From Actinomyces viscosus (lineage in GTDB: Bacteria > Actinomycetota > Actinomycetes > Actinomycetales > Actinomycetaceae): a stretch of 64,000 bases of DNA. The notes under the pieces were generated by a model. It was not told the origin of the DNA. It worked only from the letters and a program-made list of their open reading frames with translations, and did not search any database. Positions 34,860-42,761 of this stretch are shown piece by piece. The DNA is taken from contig NZ_LR134477.1 of the NCBI RefSeq assembly GCF_900637975.1, positions 3,162,001 through 3,226,000 of the forward strand. Reading direction: 5' to 3'. Within the stretch, counting starts at the first letter, position 1. Every line of letters begins with the position of its first letter. Both the position numbers and the translations under genes were made by a program.

Positions 34860-36323
34860 TCAGGTCAGGGCGCCCGTCAGGGCGGCGCCGGCGGCCAGCC
34901 AGGCGCGCCTGGTGGCTGCTCCCAGCGAGTCCAGCAGCAGCGGGCTGTTGGACATCGCTGGGTCGTAGGGGATACCGACGGCGGCGCGCGCCATGCCGTT
35001 GAAGACCTCGACGTAGTGGGCCGGCGACGGCTCTGAGGCCGAGGCCTGGGAGACGATGACGGTTGCCTGGTTGGCAAGTCTCTCACCGTGCCGGCCGCTG
35101 CGAGCCAGCCCGTCAAGCAGGAGCCTGGCCGACTCAGCGTGCTCCGGACGGGTGATGGTCGGCACCACGATCGCGTCGGTGCGCTCGATCATGGAGCCCC
35201 ATGCCGGCAGGGACTCGTCGTTGCCCGTGTCGATCATGATGATGCGGTAGTAGCGAGCCAGGACCGCGTGCACGGCCCGGAAGCTGGCCTCATCGGCCGG
35301 CTGCTCGCTGGACAGCTGCGTGGGGTCAGAGCGCAGCACGTCGAAGCGGTCCACGCTCTGGTGGTGAGTGAAGCGCTCGAGGTCCGAGGCTCTCGCCTTG
35401 GTCCCAAGCAGGTAGCTGGCGCGGGGGAGCAGGTCAGCCACGGTCGCCTCATGGCCACCAGACTCAGTCCTCCAACCCAGTGTGCCGCGGGTCGAGTTGT
35501 TGTCCCAGGCGATGACGTTACCGCCACCGTAGCGGGCCAGGAGAGCCGACAGCAGGATCGTCGAGGGCGTCTTGGCTGACCCGCCCTTGCCGTTGACCAC
35601 GGCGATCGTTCTGGGGCCCACCCAGTGCTGGGAGACCTTGGTGATGTCGTCACGCTCAGTCAGCTCGGCCCTCGAGGGCGCCAGGTTCAGACCCATGGCG
35701 TTGAGCAGCCCACGCACCCCGTGGTGGGCGGGTCCCTGGGTCGTGATCTCCTCCAGCAGGGACTGCCGGCGCAGCTCGGCCTGGACCTCCCTGCGCCTGG
35801 GCTGGTGCACCGGGGCCGGTGCAGCGGGCTCGTGCTCCTGCACGCGCGGCACCGAGGCTGCTGGAGGCTGTGGCTCCTGCGGCGGTGCGACAGCCGGAGC
35901 CGGCCGCACAGGCTGCACGGGTTGCTCCAGCGCTGGTGCTGGCGTCGGGGCAGCCGGTGCGGGGGAGGGTGCTGTGGACGGTGTGGTGGTGCGTACGGTC
36001 GGGGGAGGGGCGAGTGAGGGAGCGGGAGGGGGAGCGGGCTCGGCCGGCTTGCGTTCCTCGTGCGCGGGCAGGTGCGTGGAGCCGTCGGGGTTGATGAGGA
36101 AGTCATACACCCCTGAGGGTTCCGTGCTGCGTACGGTGAGGGGGCCGCCGAGGTCGGCGGCGGAGCGGCGTAGCAGCTCAAGAGCCTCCATGCGTGCGTT
36201 CTCTACGGTCTTTGCGCGCAGGGCGTGGAAGGTGCCGTCTATCGACACCGATGAGCCGCCCTGGTCACGCAGCTCGACACTTGCCCGAGCCGCGTGCTCT
36301 GTCGCCTGTTGCGTGGCTGTCAT
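34860..36323 (-). CDS. MinD/ParA-like ATPase with Pro-rich linker
   Basis: 487 aa. Residues 1-80 form a small domain, about 85-185 are a Pro/Ala linker, and 240-487 are a MinD/ParA-type P-loop ATPase. Its deviant Walker A is NGKGGSAKTPST, followed by NVIAWDNNSTRGTLGW and IIMIDTGNDES. The arrangement recalls EspI-like proteins of actinobacterial secretion loci and ATPases seen in ICE transfer clusters. It may position the transfer machinery. It is last in the leftward operon 37241-34860. Confidence 0.78.
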   Translation of the reverse strand: MTATQQATEHAARASVELRDQGGSSVSIDGTFHALRAKTVENARMEALELLRRSAADLGGPLTVRSTEPSGVYDFLINPDGSTHLPAHEERKPAEPAPPPAPSLAPPPTVRTTTPSTAPSPAPAAPTPAPALEQPVQPVRPAPAVAPPQEPQPPAASVPRVQEHEPAAPAPVHQPRRREVQAELRRQSLLEEITTQGPAHHGVRGLLNAMGLNLAPSRAELTERDDITKVSQHWVGPRTIAVVNGKGGSAKTPSTILLSALLARYGGGNVIAWDNNSTRGTLGWRTESGGHEATVADLLPRASYLLGTKARASDLERFTHHQSVDRFDVLRSDPTQLSSEQPADEASFRAVHAVLARYYRIIMIDTGNDESLPAWGSMIERTDAIVVPTITRPEHAESARLLLDGLARSGRHGERLANQATVIVSQASASEPSPAHYVEVFNGMARAAVGIPYDPAMSNSPLLLDSLGAATRRAWLAAGAALTGALT

Positions 36324-36343
36324 CGTTCATCCGTCCTTCCTGC

Positions 36344-36679
36344 TTAGTTGTCGGCTGGCTCGTGGCGCGGGCCGGCCGCCGGCGGCGTCTCGCGCGCCGG
36401 GGTGGTGGCGGTGCGGCGGGGGCGTGGGAGCTTGGCCGGGTCGACGAATCCCACGCGCAGCAGATCGGTCCTGGCGAAGCCGGCGGCCTGGGCGGCCTTC
36501 CACGCGGCTCGGTATGTCTCGACGTCTGCGAGCAGTGCGGTCAGTGCGGCGCCGAGCTCGCGCGCTCGCCTGTCACGGTCGCTCTCAGCGGCCAGCAGCT
36601 CGTCGACCGGGTTCATGTCGGTGGGTGTCACGGTTTCTCCTACGTTCAGGGTGCGACCACCCCGCTGGCGGCCGCTCAC
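36344..36679 (-). CDS. Small hypothetical protein (MobC-neighbour type)
   Basis: 111 aa, GTG start. A helical core (DELLAAESDRDRRARELGAALTALLADVETYRAAWKAAQAAGFARTDLLRVGF) resembles DNA-binding or accessory proteins of mobilisation loci. No family is certain. The start codon lies inside a 25-bp motif also found at the start of the secretion operon (52171-52195). It precedes the MinD-like ATPase gene by 20 nt. Confidence 0.6.
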   Translation of the reverse strand: MSGRQRGGRTLNVGETVTPTDMNPVDELLAAESDRDRRARELGAALTALLADVETYRAAWKAAQAAGFARTDLLRVGFVDPAKLPRPRRTATTPARETPPAAGPRHEPADN

Positions 36680-36703
36680 CCACTACGTAAAGCGTGGGCG
36701 CAC
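36679..36703 (-). promoter_or_regulatory. Shared 25-bp upstream motif, copy 1
   Basis: Matches 21 of 25 bases with 52171-52195 (consensus on the plus strand CCCA..ACGTA.A.CGTGGG). It overlaps the GTG of the gene at 36679. The equal placement before two leftward transfer operons suggests a common operator or leaderless promoter. Confidence 0.45.
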
Positions 36704-36767
36704 ACCGGCGGTGCCCGCTGTCTGAGCCGTGCGAGGACACCCGAGCCCGTGCAGCTGGCGGGCCCTT

Positions 36768-37241
36768 TTAGATCGCGGCGTTGCGCAGCGCCTCGAGAAG
36801 AAAGATCTCGAGCTGTGGTCGCGGCTCGCGCAGGATCAGGAGCATGTTGTCGACGGCGTCCTGGACACGGATGTCGGTAAGTGCCTCGCGGATGGGGAAG
36901 GCCCCGAACAGTGCGTCGCAGTAGAAGCAGCCGCTGGAGAGGTAGGAGGTCCCGGCAGTGCGCGAGGCGCGTACCTTGATCGTGGAAGCCAGTGGGCTGC
37001 CCACGAGCGTGAGCAGGTCGCGCACGTACTCCAGCTCGATGCCGGCCGAGACGTCGATGACGTCGTCGGGGCCGGTGAAGTCATCGACGTGAACGAAACC
37101 GAAGGCCGGCGATGTTCTCCCGCAGCGCCAGCACCCCCAGGCCACCGCACGCACGCACACGTCAATGTCGGGATAGTCGCACACCAGTGTGCCGACCATG
37201 TCCCTGGCCGAAGGAGTCAGCATCGACATTGCCTGTTCCAT
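36768..37241 (-). CDS. Hypothetical zinc-knuckle-like protein
   Basis: 157 aa from the ATG at 37241; a longer frame upstream is a shadow. Two CxxC pairs (CWRCG near residue 35 and CFYCD near residue 106) could bind zinc or disulfide-pair. The end is a helical RVQDAVDNMLLILREPRPQLEIFLLEALRN. No family is recognised. It is transcribed leftward, away from the mob region, and may share the intergenic promoter area at 37242-37690 with mobC. Confidence 0.55.
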   Translation of the reverse strand: MEQAMSMLTPSARDMVGTLVCDYPDIDVCVRAVAWGCWRCGRTSPAFGFVHVDDFTGPDDVIDVSAGIELEYVRDLLTLVGSPLASTIKVRASRTAGTSYLSSGCFYCDALFGAFPIREALTDIRVQDAVDNMLLILREPRPQLEIFLLEALRNAAI

Positions 37242-37690
37242 ACCCCGAATGCTAACGCCAGGTGAATAACGAGGGCGAGCATGTACGGACCCGCACGTCG
37301 AGCGCCTGGGGGCGCTCGACGCCCGACCGGACCAGACCCGAACCCAGCCACCCACCCGGGGTCACCGTGCGCGGCCGGGCAAGCACCCAGGGCCGGGAAG
37401 CGTCGGACATCAATCGGCACGGCGGCCGGTGTCCGTAGCCACCCACCTGCCGTACGCCGCCTAACACCGATTGATCATGGACGCGTGGTCACCCTGGCGG
37501 GCCGGTGGCGTCAAAGACGATTAGCAATTGCTGAAACGTAACCATGGGCCTGGTACCGCGTACGCGGAGCAAGATAGTACTTAGCACATGTGCTAAGTAG
37601 GTTTGCGCTCGACTTACCTCGTCTCGCTTGGCACACTTGTCGTGTGGTCCCTTCGGGTCGCTGCGCTGGGCATGAAGTGAGGTGGTTGCG
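37242..37690. other. Probable oriT region
   Basis: About 450 bases between divergent genes, directly upstream of mobC and the relaxase, the usual place of oriT. It holds a hairpin GTCGAGCGCC/GGCGCTCGAC (37297-37320), the palindrome CCGCGTACGCGG (37556-37567) and a perfect 22-bp palindrome (37578-37599) centred on CACATGTG, then AT-richer DNA. The nick site itself cannot be read off. Confidence 0.6.
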
Positions 37691-38113
37691 GTGACGAGCA
37701 CCGTCGATGACGCGGGCGTCGTAACGCGCGGGCCGCGTTTGGACCGTCGTCGCAGCGCGCGCACGCAAGGCGTTCGGCGTGGGCGTCTGACGGTCTATCT
37801 CACGGATGAGGAGCGCTCCTTGTTGGAGGCGCGCTCAGAGGTGTCGGGGGAGTCGATGGCGAAGATCCTGGTGGACTGCGCGCTGCACCCGGCCAGCGCG
37901 GGTGAGGGCGTGGACGCGAGTGACGTGCACGAGCTGGTGGCCCAGCTGCGTGACTACCGTCGTCAGCTCGTCGGCGTGACCACCAACTTGAATCAGATCG
38001 CCTACCACGCCAACACCACCAGTGAGGTGCCCGCGGACTTCGCGGCGCTGGTGGCTGAGGTTCATCAGCTGCACGATGACATCAACGCGATCCTGGTCGG
38101 AGCGCGCCGATGA
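37691..38113 (+). CDS. mobC: MobC-like relaxosome accessory protein
   Basis: 140 aa. An N-terminal ribbon-helix-helix segment (GRLTVYLTDEERSLLEARSEVSGESMAKILVDCAL) is followed by the MobC tail LVGVTTNLNQIAYHANTTSEVP. Such proteins bind oriT and help the relaxase melt and nick it. GTG 37691 is chosen because GTGAGG lies eight nt upstream; GTG 37682 is also in frame. It overlaps the relaxase start by 4 nt. Confidence 0.85.
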   Translation: MTSTVDDAGVVTRGPRLDRRRSARTQGVRRGRLTVYLTDEERSLLEARSEVSGESMAKILVDCALHPASAGEGVDASDVHELVAQLRDYRRQLVGVTTNLNQIAYHANTTSEVPADFAALVAEVHQLHDDINAILVGARR

Positions 38114-39885
38114 TCGCCGCGATCAGCGACGGCGGCAACACGGCCGGGCTGCTTCAGTACCTTGTCGGCCCGGGGCGGGCCAACGAGCACACCAGCCCGC
38201 ACCTGGTGGCCGGCTCGGACGTCATCATGCGCCGCTGGGGCGCGTGGGACAGGCTCAGCGCCGCCCAGGGATTCGAGATCGCCAAGTACGTCGACCAGTT
38301 CATGAACGAGACCGGCACCCGCTCCATGGGCAGCCGGCGCGTGGTCAACATGGACAAGATCGACGAGAAGACCGGTGAGCCTGGTGTGCGTGAGGTCATC
38401 GAGGGGCCGGTCGCTGACCACGTGTGGCACTGCTCCCTGTCCCTGAGCCCTGAGGAGGCTGCCCAGGGCGACGAGAGGTGGCAGCAAATCGCACGCGACT
38501 TCGCAGACCAGATGGGCTTCACCGGCGCCGACGGCAAGGCGCCGTGCCGGTGGGTCGCCATCCACCACGGGTCCGCCAAGAACGGCGGCGACCACATCCA
38601 CATCGCCGTCAACATCATTCGGGAGGACGGCACCAAGTGGAGCAAGTGGCAGGACATGGTCAAGGCCAGCGCCGCATGCAACAAGCTCGAGCACACCTAC
38701 GGGCTGGAGGTCATCGAGTCCCGAGAGCACGCCCGTAGCGCACGCGCCGACACCGCCGCCGACCTGCAAGCCTCAGCCCGGCGCGGCCAGGACCGCACCG
38801 ACCGAGAGATCCTGCTGCCCCGCGTCCGTGCCGCAGCCACAGCGGCCACCAGTGAGCGCGACTTCGTGCTGCGCCTGCGTGAGCTCGGCGTGCGGGCCCG
38901 GCCGCGCTTCGCGCGTGGACGCACCGACGTCGTCGAGGGCTACAGCGTCGCGCTGCACAAGCCCAAAGGCCACAAAGCGCAGTGGTACGCCGGCGGCAAG
39001 ATCGCACGCGACCTGACACTGAACAGACTGCGCACACGATGGCCCGACACACCGGCATCGGCCCAGCTGGCCGTCGACACCTGGCGCGACGCCTGGAAGG
39101 GAACGCTCCCCGCCCGTGAGACGGTGGCCAGCTCCGCGCAGCTCAAGGCACGTGCGGTGGCCCTAGAGGTCTACCGCACGCGCCTGGTTGGTCTTGATCC
39201 CACCGACGCCACGGCACTGGCTGACGCCACCACCGACGTCGCCGGCCTGCTGGCCGCCGTCGCTCACGGCTACGAGGCCGGCACGCCCGAGCGCGCCATG
39301 ATGGAGCGAGCCTCCCAAGCCGTGGGCCGCCACGCACAGACCAAGACCCGCAGTGCCGAGTCCAACCCCACCAGTGACGCCATCGTCCTGGCCGCCGGCC
39401 TGATCTCGACGGCGCACATGCGCCCCGGTTTCTCCAGCGGCGTCCTGGTCGCGCTGTCCGCGTTGCGCCTGGCCGACGCCCTGGCCGACCTCTACCGGCA
39501 GACGGACCAGACCCGCACGGCGCAGCACGTGCGGGACAACACCGTGCAGACATTCAGGCGTCTGCACGCCGGCGTGCCCGACCTGGAGCTCTTCGCCTAC
39601 CGGCGCCTGGTTGCTCAGGCAACCAGCGGCCAGCTTGAGGCCACCACGGTGGCTGCGCCGGCGCCTACCGCGCCGTCAGCTGTGCCCCGAGCTGACACGC
39701 CCCGGCAGGCAGGCGGACAGCAGAACGACGACGGCATGAGCGATGAGCAGCGCTCCCGCATCCAGCGCATGGCCGCCCTGGCCCAACCGGTCGGCGCCCC
39801 GCAGACCGGTGGTTCACCGGTGCCGACCATGCCGAGGACAGCGCCGAAGCAAGCCACGAGCCGTAAGTCAGCCCGGGCTCTGTGA
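38110..39885 (+). CDS. Relaxase / mobilisation nuclease (MOBP-like)
   Basis: 591 aa. It nicks oriT and pilots the transferred strand through VirD4. The metal-binding triad is in AIHHGSAKNGGDHIHIAVNII (His about 153, 162 and 164), with the N-terminal region MIAAISDGGNTAGLLQYLVG. The C-terminal half is Ala-rich and helical and ends in a disordered Pro/Gln tail, probably the secretion signal recognised by VirD4. It is coupled to mobC by ATGA overlap. No helicase domain is fused, consistent with a MOBP or MobA type. Confidence 0.9.
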   Translation: MIAAISDGGNTAGLLQYLVGPGRANEHTSPHLVAGSDVIMRRWGAWDRLSAAQGFEIAKYVDQFMNETGTRSMGSRRVVNMDKIDEKTGEPGVREVIEGPVADHVWHCSLSLSPEEAAQGDERWQQIARDFADQMGFTGADGKAPCRWVAIHHGSAKNGGDHIHIAVNIIREDGTKWSKWQDMVKASAACNKLEHTYGLEVIESREHARSARADTAADLQASARRGQDRTDREILLPRVRAAATAATSERDFVLRLRELGVRARPRFARGRTDVVEGYSVALHKPKGHKAQWYAGGKIARDLTLNRLRTRWPDTPASAQLAVDTWRDAWKGTLPARETVASSAQLKARAVALEVYRTRLVGLDPTDATALADATTDVAGLLAAVAHGYEAGTPERAMMERASQAVGRHAQTKTRSAESNPTSDAIVLAAGLISTAHMRPGFSSGVLVALSALRLADALADLYRQTDQTRTAQHVRDNTVQTFRRLHAGVPDLELFAYRRLVAQATSGQLEATTVAAPAPTAPSAVPRADTPRQAGGQQNDDGMSDEQRSRIQRMAALAQPVGAPQTGGSPVPTMPRTAPKQATSRKSARAL

Positions 39886-40006
39886 GCCCACGCGCTGGAT
39901 GCAAGGCAGACCCGGCTCGCCGTTGCGCACCGAGTACTCCGGCGCGCAGTCGACAGGTGTAACATTGGTGGGTGAAACTAGCCTAGCGGGGGCAAGGAGG
40001 AATATT

Positions 40007-40660
40007 TTGACCCTCGATGCAACGCGCCAGCACATCGAACGTGCTGTCAACGACCTAAGAGACCTCGTGTGGGAGACCCAGTCCTCCGCGATTGCATCGG
40101 CTGACACCCGCTGCCGTGGCCTCAAGCACAATGACTACTCTTATCTGCGGCCGATTATGACCCGCACCGTCTTCCGCGACGAGCTCGGCAACGTGGCCAT
40201 GCCCAAGGGGTGGACCCTCGGCGGCGAGCCAAGACGCATGGCGCAGACTCTCATCACCGGTCACGGTGTGTGCCTGCGATACCTCAAGGAGCGCCGAAGC
40301 ACCTACCCGGGTGGCGTCCCCGCCGCAGGACACACCGCCGCACGCAAAACATACTGGGAACAGCCACTGTTCACGCAGTTCAAGGAAGGCGAGTGGGCTC
40401 AGCCCGAGGAGCCAGTCAGGACCACCAACCTTCTCCTGCTGTGGGACTATCTTTCCCCGGCCGACGCGGACAGCGCCTTCACCATGCGTATCGTCCGCCC
40501 CACCGGCGCCGGGCAGTACGGGCGCTGCACACCCTTCGACATCAGCGTTGACCTCGCCCCCAGCCTCGGTCTGGAGCACGGCCTGAGGTTCCGTGGGGAC
40601 GCGGACGACACCGACTTCTATGCCGACATCGACGACTTGGAGCAGAAAGATGGCAGCTGA
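40007..40660 (+). CDS. Unknown partner of the XRE-ImmA/IrrE protein
   Basis: 217 aa. I place the start at TTG 40007 because a perfect AAGGAGG lies six nt upstream; an upstream ATG gives a long unconserved extension. No known family is recognised. The body has a WETQSS helix, RTVFRDELGNVAMPKGW, and TTNLLLLWDYLSP, and an acidic end (DADDTDFYADIDDLEQ). Its 3' end overlaps the XRE-ImmA/IrrE gene by 11 nt, the arrangement of toxin-antitoxin or regulator pairs in which COG2856 proteins occur. Confidence 0.65.
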   Translation: MTLDATRQHIERAVNDLRDLVWETQSSAIASADTRCRGLKHNDYSYLRPIMTRTVFRDELGNVAMPKGWTLGGEPRRMAQTLITGHGVCLRYLKERRSTYPGGVPAAGHTAARKTYWEQPLFTQFKEGEWAQPEEPVRTTNLLLLWDYLSPADADSAFTMRIVRPTGAGQYGRCTPFDISVDLAPSLGLEHGLRFRGDADDTDFYADIDDLEQKDGS

Positions 40661-41876
40661 CCTCCACGCCACGCCGTTTCGCGGGGAACGTCTCCGCGAC
40701 CTGGCTGAGATGGAAGGTCTGTCTATGCGCGACCTCGCTGCCGCGCTCGGAACCACCCAGAACCGCATATCAAAGATCGTCAACGCGAAGAGCCGGCTCA
40801 CCCCCGACATCATCGAGGCGGCAACCACGACCTACGGGGTTCCCGCCGTGTTCTTCTCCGTCGTGCCCGCGCAGCAGGACCAGGCCGCCATAACGTTCCG
40901 CAAACGGGCGTCCAGCAGCATCCGTGCCGATAAGCGCATCACCCGTTTGTTCCGCGAAGCCGCACGGCTGTGGAGGACCGCCTCCGAGAGCTCGGGCTTC
41001 CGCACCGTTGACATGAGCGGCCTGCGCGAGCTCGTGCGAGACAATCGTGTCGAGGACGTCGCTGTGGCTTTGCGGAAGGAGGACGGACTCGGCTCCGAGG
41101 ACCCGATCCCGAACATGGTGCGCTTTACCGAACGCCGTGGTGTGGGCGTCATCCTCGGACTTGACCCCCTGCTGTCCCAGCGCCTGACCGACGAGTACAA
41201 CGAGCTTGGGGACAAGGATTACTCAGGTGTTTCCTCCCCCTCACGTTTCGAGGACCGTCCCCTGGTCACGACCGTGGCACCGCAACCCGGGGCTGTTACC
41301 CGCATGACCATCGGGCACGAGCTCGGGCACATCATCTTCGACCCCGACCTACAGGTCTCGCCCCGTGCTCGGGAGATCGAGGAGAAACGGGCATACAGTT
41401 TCGCCAGCGCGCTCCTCCTGCCCGAGTCCATGATGCGTCGCCGCGTCTACGAGGACATGACCCTCAACTCCTACCTGCGTATCAAGGCCGACTACGGGGC
41501 CTCCGTCAGCGCCATAGTGATGCGGGCCCAGAGACTCGGCGTCATCTCCAGTCGGCGTGCACGTAGTCTTCACATCCAGATCTCCTCACGTGGTTGGAGA
41601 GACAACGAGCCGGTCCCGGTGTCCGATGAGCACCCGACTCTCTTGTACCAGGCCACACAGCGTGCCTGGCCCGTCAACACCATCCGCGCGGCCGCTGAGG
41701 ACGTCGGCGTCAAGCACAGCCTTATTTCCGCCTGGACAGAGACGAAGCAACCAGCCGTGACTGCGGTCCGCGAGACCAACACCAATGTTGTGTCTCTGAC
41801 TGAGCGTCTTGCCTCCAGACGCTGCGAGAGCCCATCACGGTCGGTTTCAGCGTGCTCCAGCGGACGGATGCTGTGA
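40650..41876 (+). CDS. XRE regulator fused to ImmA/IrrE metalloprotease
   Basis: 408 aa. Residues about 10-60 are an XRE helix-turn-helix (GERLRDLAEMEGLSMRDLAAALGTTQNRISKIV). The centre is an ImmA/IrrE (DUF955) zinc protease with HELGH at residues 223-227, in MTIGHELGHIIFDPD. A downstream EEKRAYSFASALLLPESMM supplies the usual third zinc ligand region. ImmA proteins cleave phage/ICE repressors or act in stress responses. The N-terminal start at ATG 40650 overlaps the partner gene. It may control the element's excision or form a defence pair. Confidence 0.88.
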   Translation: MAADLHATPFRGERLRDLAEMEGLSMRDLAAALGTTQNRISKIVNAKSRLTPDIIEAATTTYGVPAVFFSVVPAQQDQAAITFRKRASSSIRADKRITRLFREAARLWRTASESSGFRTVDMSGLRELVRDNRVEDVAVALRKEDGLGSEDPIPNMVRFTERRGVGVILGLDPLLSQRLTDEYNELGDKDYSGVSSPSRFEDRPLVTTVAPQPGAVTRMTIGHELGHIIFDPDLQVSPRAREIEEKRAYSFASALLLPESMMRRRVYEDMTLNSYLRIKADYGASVSAIVMRAQRLGVISSRRARSLHIQISSRGWRDNEPVPVSDEHPTLLYQATQRAWPVNTIRAAAEDVGVKHSLISAWTETKQPAVTAVRETNTNVVSLTERLASRRCESPSRSVSACSSGRML

Positions 41877-41898
41877 GCGCACGCGCCACGTAAAGACC

Positions 41899-42678
41899 AT
41901 GAGCAGTAACCAGGAGATCCCGCCGCTCCAGCACGCGAGTCTGGACCGGTTCGTCGAGGACTTCATCGCGGTGGTCTGGGAGCGTCCCACCGACGGCTCC
42001 CAGACCCTGACGTGGTGCCCCCAGTGGTGGTGCCACGACGAGGCAGTCTTCCGGCTCACGGCGTTGTGGACGGCGTGGGAGCACATGCGCCTCCACGACG
42101 GCCCCACCGCCATGGCCGCCTGGCTGACCCGCTACGCCGACCCCATCATGGCGATCGTCCTGGACGCTGAGGCCGGCCCGTTCCGGGGCTGCAAGTCCGA
42201 CCGTGGCCACAAACCCATGCGCCCCCACAAGAACGCCGCCCTACCCTGTCAGCCGGCCCCCGCCGGCCTGTTTGACGGCAGGGTCGCCGACGCGCAGGAG
42301 AAGGGGCTGGCCCGGCTTCAGCACGCGAGTCTGGACCGGTTCGTCGAGGACTTCATCGCGGTGGTCTGGGAGCGTCCCACCGACGGCTCCCAGACCCTGA
42401 CGTGGTGCCCGAAGTGGTGGTGCCACGACGAGGCCGTCTTCCGGCTCACGGCGTTGTGGACGGCGTGGGAGCACATGCGCCTCCACGACGGCCCCACCGC
42501 CATGGCCGCCTGGCTCGTCGAGTACGCCGACCCCATCATGAGCGTTGTCCTGGACGCCGAGGCCGGCCCCTTCCGGGGCTGCAAGTCCGACCGTGGCCAC
42601 AAACCCATGCGCCCCCACCAGAACGCCGCCCTACCCTGTCAGCCGGCCCCCGCCGGCCTGTTCGACGAACGCAGCTGA
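41899..42678 (+). CDS. Tandem DUF4913 protein
   Basis: 259 aa made of two near-identical units of 130 residues. Each contains LDRFVEDFIAVVWERPTDG, WCxxWWCHDEAVFRLTALWTAWE and GCKSDRGHKPMRPH. These are the DUF4913 hallmarks, a family common on actinobacterial plasmids and ICEs with no known function. The units are almost identical in DNA (period 390 bp), which implies recent duplication. A bidirectional terminator follows. Confidence 0.85.
   Translation: MSSNQEIPPLQHASLDRFVEDFIAVVWERPTDGSQTLTWCPQWWCHDEAVFRLTALWTAWEHMRLHDGPTAMAAWLTRYADPIMAIVLDAEAGPFRGCKSDRGHKPMRPHKNAALPCQPAPAGLFDGRVADAQEKGLARLQHASLDRFVEDFIAVVWERPTDGSQTLTWCPKWWCHDEAVFRLTALWTAWEHMRLHDGPTAMAAWLVEYADPIMSVVLDAEAGPFRGCKSDRGHKPMRPHQNAALPCQPAPAGLFDERS
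41929..42673 (+). repeat. 390-bp tandem duplication inside the DUF4913 gene
   Basis: The first unit begins at 41929 and the second at 42319, both CAGCACGCGAGTCTGGACC. They agree over about 350 bp with only scattered changes (for example LTRYADPIMAI against LVEYADPIMSV). The linker between them is ADAQEKGLARL. Confidence 0.9.
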
Positions 42679-42697
42679 CCCCCAGCGTCAGGAGGGC

Positions 42698-42746
42698 GAG
42701 AAGGATGGGGCCTGCCACGGTGATCGTGGCAGGCCCCATCCTTCTC
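42698..42746. terminator. Bidirectional terminator
   Basis: A 22-bp perfect stem (42698-42719 and 42725-42746; core GGATGGGGCCTGCCACG) with loop GTGAT lies between convergent genes ending at 42678 and 42762. It is among the most stable hairpins in the window. Confidence 0.85.
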
Positions 42747-42761
42747 CACCGGGGTGCCTGG

